64,000 nucleotides of DNA, taken from assembly GCA_947174785.1 (NCBI GenBank), contig CAMWKG010000004.1, positions 18,387 to 82,386 on the forward strand. The letters are read 5' to 3'. Below are positions 62,211 through 64,000 of the stretch, piece by piece. A program made the translations under genes and the position numbers. Position 1 is the first letter of the stretch. Each line of letters begins with the position of its first letter. This stretch comes from an uncultured Mollicutes bacterium. Lineage in GTDB: Bacteria > Bacillota_I > Bacilli_A > Acholeplasmatales > Anaeroplasmataceae. The notes under the pieces were generated by a model, which was not told the origin of the DNA, did no database searches, and saw only the letters and a program-made list of their open reading frames with translations.

Positions 62211-64000
62211 ATGAGAAAAGTATTTATTTCGTTTATGTGTAGTATTATGTTTTTAATCTTCACATTTTTTCTTGTTTCCTGTGGAAAAAAGAATTGTGAG
62301 CACGATTGGGGAACTGGAGTTGTAAAAACTGAAGCTACTTGTAGCTCTGAAGGGCAAACTGAGTATACTTGTAGTAAATGTAAAACGACAAAAACTGAAA
62401 AAATAGAAAAAGTCGATCATAAAAAGAGTACGGATTATAAATATAATTCTTCAGGTCATTTTTTATATTGTACCGTTTGTGAAGAAAATTTTGAAGCCGA
62501 AGAGCATGTTATGGTAGACTTAGAGGTTCAGCAAGAACCAACTGCCTATGAAGCAGGAGTTATGCTAACTAAATGTAAAAGTTGTGATTATAAATCTACA
62601 AGAGAAATAGAAGCAGTTTCTCATGTGAAAGGTACAGACTATAAATCTAATAATGAATATCATTGGTATGGATGTACTGCACATGAGGATTGTACTGTAG
62701 AGATTCAGAAGGAAAAGCATACTCTTATTGAAGGAGAAGTTATAAAGGAACCAGCAGCTGAGGAAGATGGATCAAGAGAAGTAAGCTGTTCCGTATGCAA
62801 TTATAAAGGTGAGATTATCATTCCTGCTTTGAATCACAGAAAAGGTGAATTAAAGTTTGATGATAACGAGCATTGGTATACTTGTGATAGACACGCAGAT
62901 TGTGATGCCAAGATTGAAGTAAGTCCACATACCTGGGAGCTTGTTAGTGATAGTGCAACTTGTACAACAACTGGAACTGCAGTTTATAAATGCTCTGTTT
63001 GTTCTAAAACAAAAGAAGAAGCTTCTCTTGCTAAGCATAGCTATGGTGAGTGGAAAACCATTCAAGAGCCTACAGAAAAAGTGCCTGGAATTAGAGAAAG
63101 AATCTGTGGCGTATGTCAAAATAAAGAAACTGGTTCTATTCCTGTAATTGGACATGTGCATCAGTATGATACAGAATGGACTATAGATAAAGAGGCAACC
63201 TGTACAGTGGCTGGAAGCAAATCTCATCATTGTTCAGGCTGTGATGATAAAATAGATGTTACGGTTATTCCTGCACCAGGACATAATTATGGACAGTTAA
63301 TAAGTCAGGATAAGACTTGTACTGAAGATGGTATGGAAGCACATTATAAATGCTCTATATGTAACACCTATTTTAATATAGATCAAGAAGAAGTAGAAGA
63401 ATCATCCTTAATTCTTCCTTCAACAGGTCATGACTATTCTGTTTGGAAGGTTACTCAAGCTCCTACTTTATATACAGATGGCTTAGAAACTATCTACTGT
63501 AGTCACTGTGATCAAGAAGGAACAGAAACAAGAAAGATTCAAGCTCAAGCAGACTTTAGAAATGATTTCAATTTAGAAACTGCAGATGGCACTTGGAAGT
63601 ATGGTTCTGTTGATTATCACTGGGGCGACGATGAGACATTTGATTTCACTCCTGCAACAGGAAAGAATGGTTCAAACGATGGTTGGACAGCTGATGGAAT
63701 TGAAATCAAGAATGATTGGATCAATGCTGATGGTATGGTAGGTATTGCTTATACTGTTACAGAAAATGTTCGTGTTGTAGTCAACTTCAAATTTGTAGGT
63801 GGTACAGATGTCACAAGATTAGATTTACGTATTGGTATAAAGAATAGTGAAGGTACACTTTATGGTAATCCAAGTTTCAATAATAATCCAGATTCAAATG
63901 TATTAGAAAAAACATTCCAGTTTGATTTAAATGCAGGAGATACAATTTACTTTATCTTCTCTAATGGAGCAGTTGGAGTAGAAGGAGCTTGGCCTAATGG
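62211..64000 (+). CDS. Large lipoprotein with Cys-pair repeats, incomplete at the right edge
   Basis: An open frame of 596 full codons without stop to the end of the window. The signal peptide ends in the lipobox FLVSC (Cys24). Residues about 28-440 hold some eight irregular repeats of the type ATC...G...Y-x-C-x2-C...GH-x-Y, each with Cys pairs (YTCSKCKTTK, YKCSVCSKTK, YKCSICNTYF) like small zinc-ribbon or surface repeats of gut Bacillota. A beta-rich domain begins at about 445 (DGTWKYGSVDYHWGDDETF). SD TTGGAGGA. Probably sugar- or surface-binding under LacI control. Confidence 0.82.
   Translation, partial: MRKVFISFMCSIMFLIFTFFLVSCGKKNCEHDWGTGVVKTEATCSSEGQTEYTCSKCKTTKTEKIEKVDHKKSTDYKYNSSGHFLYCTVCEENFEAEEHVMVDLEVQQEPTAYEAGVMLTKCKSCDYKSTREIEAVSHVKGTDYKSNNEYHWYGCTAHEDCTVEIQKEKHTLIEGEVIKEPAAEEDGSREVSCSVCNYKGEIIIPALNHRKGELKFDDNEHWYTCDRHADCDAKIEVSPHTWELVSDSATCTTTGTAVYKCSVCSKTKEEASLAKHSYGEWKTIQEPTEKVPGIRERICGVCQNKETGSIPVIGHVHQYDTEWTIDKEATCTVAGSKSHHCSGCDDKIDVTVIPAPGHNYGQLISQDKTCTEDGMEAHYKCSICNTYFNIDQEEVEESSLILPSTGHDYSVWKVTQAPTLYTDGLETIYCSHCDQEGTETRKIQAQADFRNDFNLETADGTWKYGSVDYHWGDDETFDFTPATGKNGSNDGWTADGIEIKNDWINADGMVGIAYTVTENVRVVVNFKFVGGTDVTRLDLRIGIKNSEGTLYGNPSFNNNPDSNVLEKTFQFDLNAGDTIYFIFSNGAVGVEGAWPN

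Noticed and set aside
62850..63230. A 126-codon antisense frame rich in Cys and Phe opposite the lipoprotein.
   Set aside because: It is the shadow of the Cys-repeat gene on the other strand, with no SD and no family features.

Overview
The window is a low-GC, gene-dense chromosomal segment of a Gram-positive bacterium (Bacillota, class Bacilli in the broad sense; an Erysipelotrichales-like or Mollicutes-neighbouring lineage is my best guess, inferred only from gene order and protein style). UGA is a stop and Trp is UGG, so the code is standard. Ribosome binding sites are often of the GGTGA-N4/5-start type, and many promoters are TTGACA/TATAAT-like or carry an extended -10 (TGnTATAAT). No rRNA, tRNA, CRISPR array or insertion sequence was recognised. 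The most telling feature is a scattered set of sporulation genes: SpoIIQ, SpoIIID, a SpoVM-like micropeptide, a Cse60-like protein and an alpha/beta-type small acid-soluble spore protein. Two of them (spoIIQ and the SASP gene) are preceded by sequences matching forespore sigma-F/sigma-G promoters. The organism is therefore probably an endospore former.

Layout. 1-3.2 kb: end of a GH28 pectinase-type enzyme, a six-hairpin glycosidase-like protein and a TetR regulator. 3.4-11.4 kb: one operon, rpiB-upp-atpZ-atpI-atpBEFHAGDC; the c subunit carries a two-carboxylate Na+-type ion site. 11.5-12.9 kb: DUF1146 (YwzB), spoIIQ, spoIIID, a compressed version of the Bacillus order. 12.8-18.9 kb: YigZ, cca, pulA, yhaM and two membrane proteins. 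18.95-22.7 kb: T-box riboswitch and pheST. 22.8-27.2 kb: an XRE regulator, rlmN, a kinase-less PASTA membrane protein where PrkC would be expected, rsgA, rpe and the spoVM-like gene (apparent ATT start).

27.2-33.6 kb: an apparent insertion relative to Bacillus order, holding a zinc/cadmium-type cassette (ArsR sensor with twin operators, separate HMA protein, ZIP transporter, P1B ATPase) and an ECF sigma factor with a membrane-tethered beta-propeller protein and a lipoprotein. 33.7-42.5 kb: rpmB (minus), fakA, recG, plsX, rnc, dapB, dnaD, nth and the cse60-like gene. 42.6-49.6 kb: an XRE regulator paired with an Ig-like surface protein, dnaE with a degenerate PHP site, and two unknowns. 49.6-51.9 kb: a pgk-HPr-tpiA glycolytic operon. 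52-57.2 kb: membrane proteins, a SPOUT methyltransferase and a GntR/ABC (Ytr-like) operon. 57.25-59.3 kb (minus): rpsD with a structured leader, MerR with a 19-bp-spacer promoter, and free-Met-R-sulfoxide reductase. 59.35-64 kb: thiI, the SASP gene, a LacI regulator, and a large Cys-pair-repeat lipoprotein running off the right edge.

Overall the window is mainly housekeeping with spore genes embedded at their ancestral positions. Accessory carbohydrate and surface functions lie at both ends, and a metal/sigma island lies in the middle. Calls rest on reading the sequence and on recalled family features; no database search was run.
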